A stretch of 64,000 nucleotides of DNA from Shewanella algae (GTDB taxonomy: Bacteria > Pseudomonadota > Gammaproteobacteria > Enterobacterales > Shewanellaceae), in contig NZ_CP068230.1 in the NCBI RefSeq assembly GCF_009183365.2, forward strand, positions 3,997,001 to 4,061,000, in the 5' to 3' direction. Numbering within the stretch: the stretch's first letter is position 1; each line of letters opens with the position of its first letter. The position numbers and the translations under genes are program-made. Below, in pieces: positions 63,052-64,000 of the stretch. Below the pieces are notes generated by a model. The model worked only from the letters and a program-made list of their open reading frames with translations. It ran no database searches and was not told where the DNA came from.

Positions 63052-63894
63052 ATGCCTTCACTCGAATCCGTGACCACGACAACTGCCGCACAGACAGCCA
63101 TGCCATTTGAGTCCACCGCAGTTACTGAGCAAGTACTGGAGCTCAAACATCTACATGCCAGAGTCGACAACAAGCCCTTGCTGACCGATGTCAGTTGCCG
63201 ACTGCAAAGCGGCCAATTTTACGCTCTACTGGGGCCCAATGGCGCCGGCAAGTCCAGTCTGCTAAGGCTGTTGACTCAGGAACTGAAGGCTGATGCCGGG
63301 CGGATAAACTTTCACGGCTCGCCTCTTGGGCAGTGGCCGAAGCAAGCCTTGGCCAGGCATCTGGCCATGTTGCCACAACACTCGAGTCTCAGCTTTCCCT
63401 TCAGCGTTCGTGAAGTGGTAGCCATGGGCCTGTATCCTCTCAGTCTCAGTGCCAGAGATGCCGCCCAACTGGTTGAGCAGCAACTGTGGCGTCTGGATCT
63501 GGCTCACCTGAGTGAGCGCAGCTATCCGGCACTGTCCGGCGGTGAACGCCAGCGGGTTCAGTTGGCCAGGGTTTTGACTCAATTGGCCCAGGCCGAGCAC
63601 TCGCCTGTACTCTTGCTGGATGAACCCACTTCGGCGCTGGATTTGGCCCAGCAACACAGAGTACTGCGGCTCGCCAGAGAGCTGGCTCATGAGCAGGACT
63701 ACACTGTATTGGCCGTGCTGCACGACCTCAACCAGGCCAGTCACTATGCTGATCAGTTACTGGTTATGGACAAAGGAAAACTTCTGGTTCAGGGCGAGCC
63801 CCAACAGGCTTTGACGCCTGAACTGATTTCCAGGGTCTGGCACTATGAACCGGGCACCTTCGCCGACGCGCAGGGGCAGAGACTCTATTTTTGA
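63052..63894 (+). CDS. hmuV: Heme ABC transporter ATP-binding protein
   Basis: Cytosolic ATPase that powers HmuTU. The 280-residue protein has Walker A GPNGAGKSS, the signature SGGERQRVQLARVL, Walker B PVLLLDEPTSALDLAQQH and the switch histidine in VLHDLNQASHYADQ. The HmuV family length is about 260, and the first 25 residues are extra. ATG 63052 has TGAGG nine bases upstream and was preferred over a TTG at 63040. Last gene of the operon within the window. Confidence 0.95.
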   Translation: MPSLESVTTTTAAQTAMPFESTAVTEQVLELKHLHARVDNKPLLTDVSCRLQSGQFYALLGPNGAGKSSLLRLLTQELKADAGRINFHGSPLGQWPKQALARHLAMLPQHSSLSFPFSVREVVAMGLYPLSLSARDAAQLVEQQLWRLDLAHLSERSYPALSGGERQRVQLARVLTQLAQAEHSPVLLLDEPTSALDLAQQHRVLRLARELAHEQDYTVLAVLHDLNQASHYADQLLVMDKGKLLVQGEPQQALTPELISRVWHYEPGTFADAQGQRLYF

Positions 63895-63930
63895 AGCGTT
63901 CAAAATCTTGCCAATAAAGGCCCTTGCAAT

Positions 63931-63996
63931 ATGACCCCTGCCATAAGAGCATTTGACCCCGAACAAGTTCAGCACCGACAAGCGCCTTTGATGTGA
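63931..63996 (+). CDS. Short frame after hmuV, probably not a gene
   Basis: A 21-codon frame (MTPAIRAFDPEQVQHRQAPL plus one M) starts 37 bases after the hmuV stop, with AAAGG 13 bases before the ATG. There is no family support. The rest of the last 106 bases shows no other gene and no terminator. Confidence 0.12.
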   Translation: MTPAIRAFDPEQVQHRQAPLM

Positions 63997-64000
63997 AGCC

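Overview
The window reads as chromosomal DNA of a Shewanella species. The strongest pointer is a 289-residue class D beta-lactamase that matches my memory of OXA-55, the intrinsic enzyme of Shewanella algae. The gene neighbourhoods (lysC/DUF3293/arcA; EF-G paralogue/GGDEF/giant acyl-CoA carboxylase/LysR; sprT-endA-rsmE-gshB; the heme locus) also fit Shewanella. Species assignment to the S. algae group is inference. I see no tRNA, rRNA, CRISPR array, prophage or complete insertion sequence.

Layout. 1-4.3 kb: an aspartoacylase-like gene (cut by the window edge) and lysC behind a lysine riboswitch, a DUF3293 gene, then arcA with a long, palindrome-containing upstream region. 4.3-13.8 kb: a stand-alone EF-G paralogue, a membrane diguanylate cyclase, a 1517-residue single-chain carboxylase and a divergent LysR regulator. 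13.8-15.3 kb: the OXA beta-lactamase bracketed by inverted copies of a short dispersed repeat. 15.3-25.9 kb: a C15-peptidase-like protein lacking the catalytic cysteine, sprT-endA-rsmE-gshB, an alkaline phosphatase, rsmC, a DUF342 protein, a DUF4144 protein and a site-2-protease-like membrane protein. 26-30.2 kb: an RND efflux pair. 30.3-35.6 kb: a Fur-box-controlled TonB-dependent receptor followed by a lipoprotein M16 protease, an arrangement like known protein-iron-piracy systems. 35.9-42.6 kb: pirin, then a six-gene phospholipid-head-group operon resembling E. coli ynbABCD with two added genes. 42.8-50.8 kb: a large ImpA-like metalloprotease lipoprotein, a TerC/CBS membrane protein, a second diguanylate cyclase and a DUF3581 protein. 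51.1-53.7 kb: a porin, FMN-binding protein and PepSY membrane protein behind a perfect Fur-like palindrome. 53.7-63.9 kb: a heme uptake locus, with receptor, hutX, hutZ and an ABC exporter on one strand, and tonB-exbB-exbD-hmuTUV on the other, around one shared Fur-like site.

The common theme is iron: three separate loci carry Fur-like sites and would work together at the envelope. The receptors take up heme or protein-bound iron, TonB-ExbBD energises them, HmuTUV moves heme across the inner membrane and HutZ/HutX handle it in the cytosol. The FMN/PepSY pair could supply reducing power for ferric iron. Second themes are envelope lipid chemistry (ynb-like operon), surface proteolysis (M16, ImpA-like, site-2 protease) and c-di-GMP signalling (two GGDEF proteins with different periplasmic sensors).
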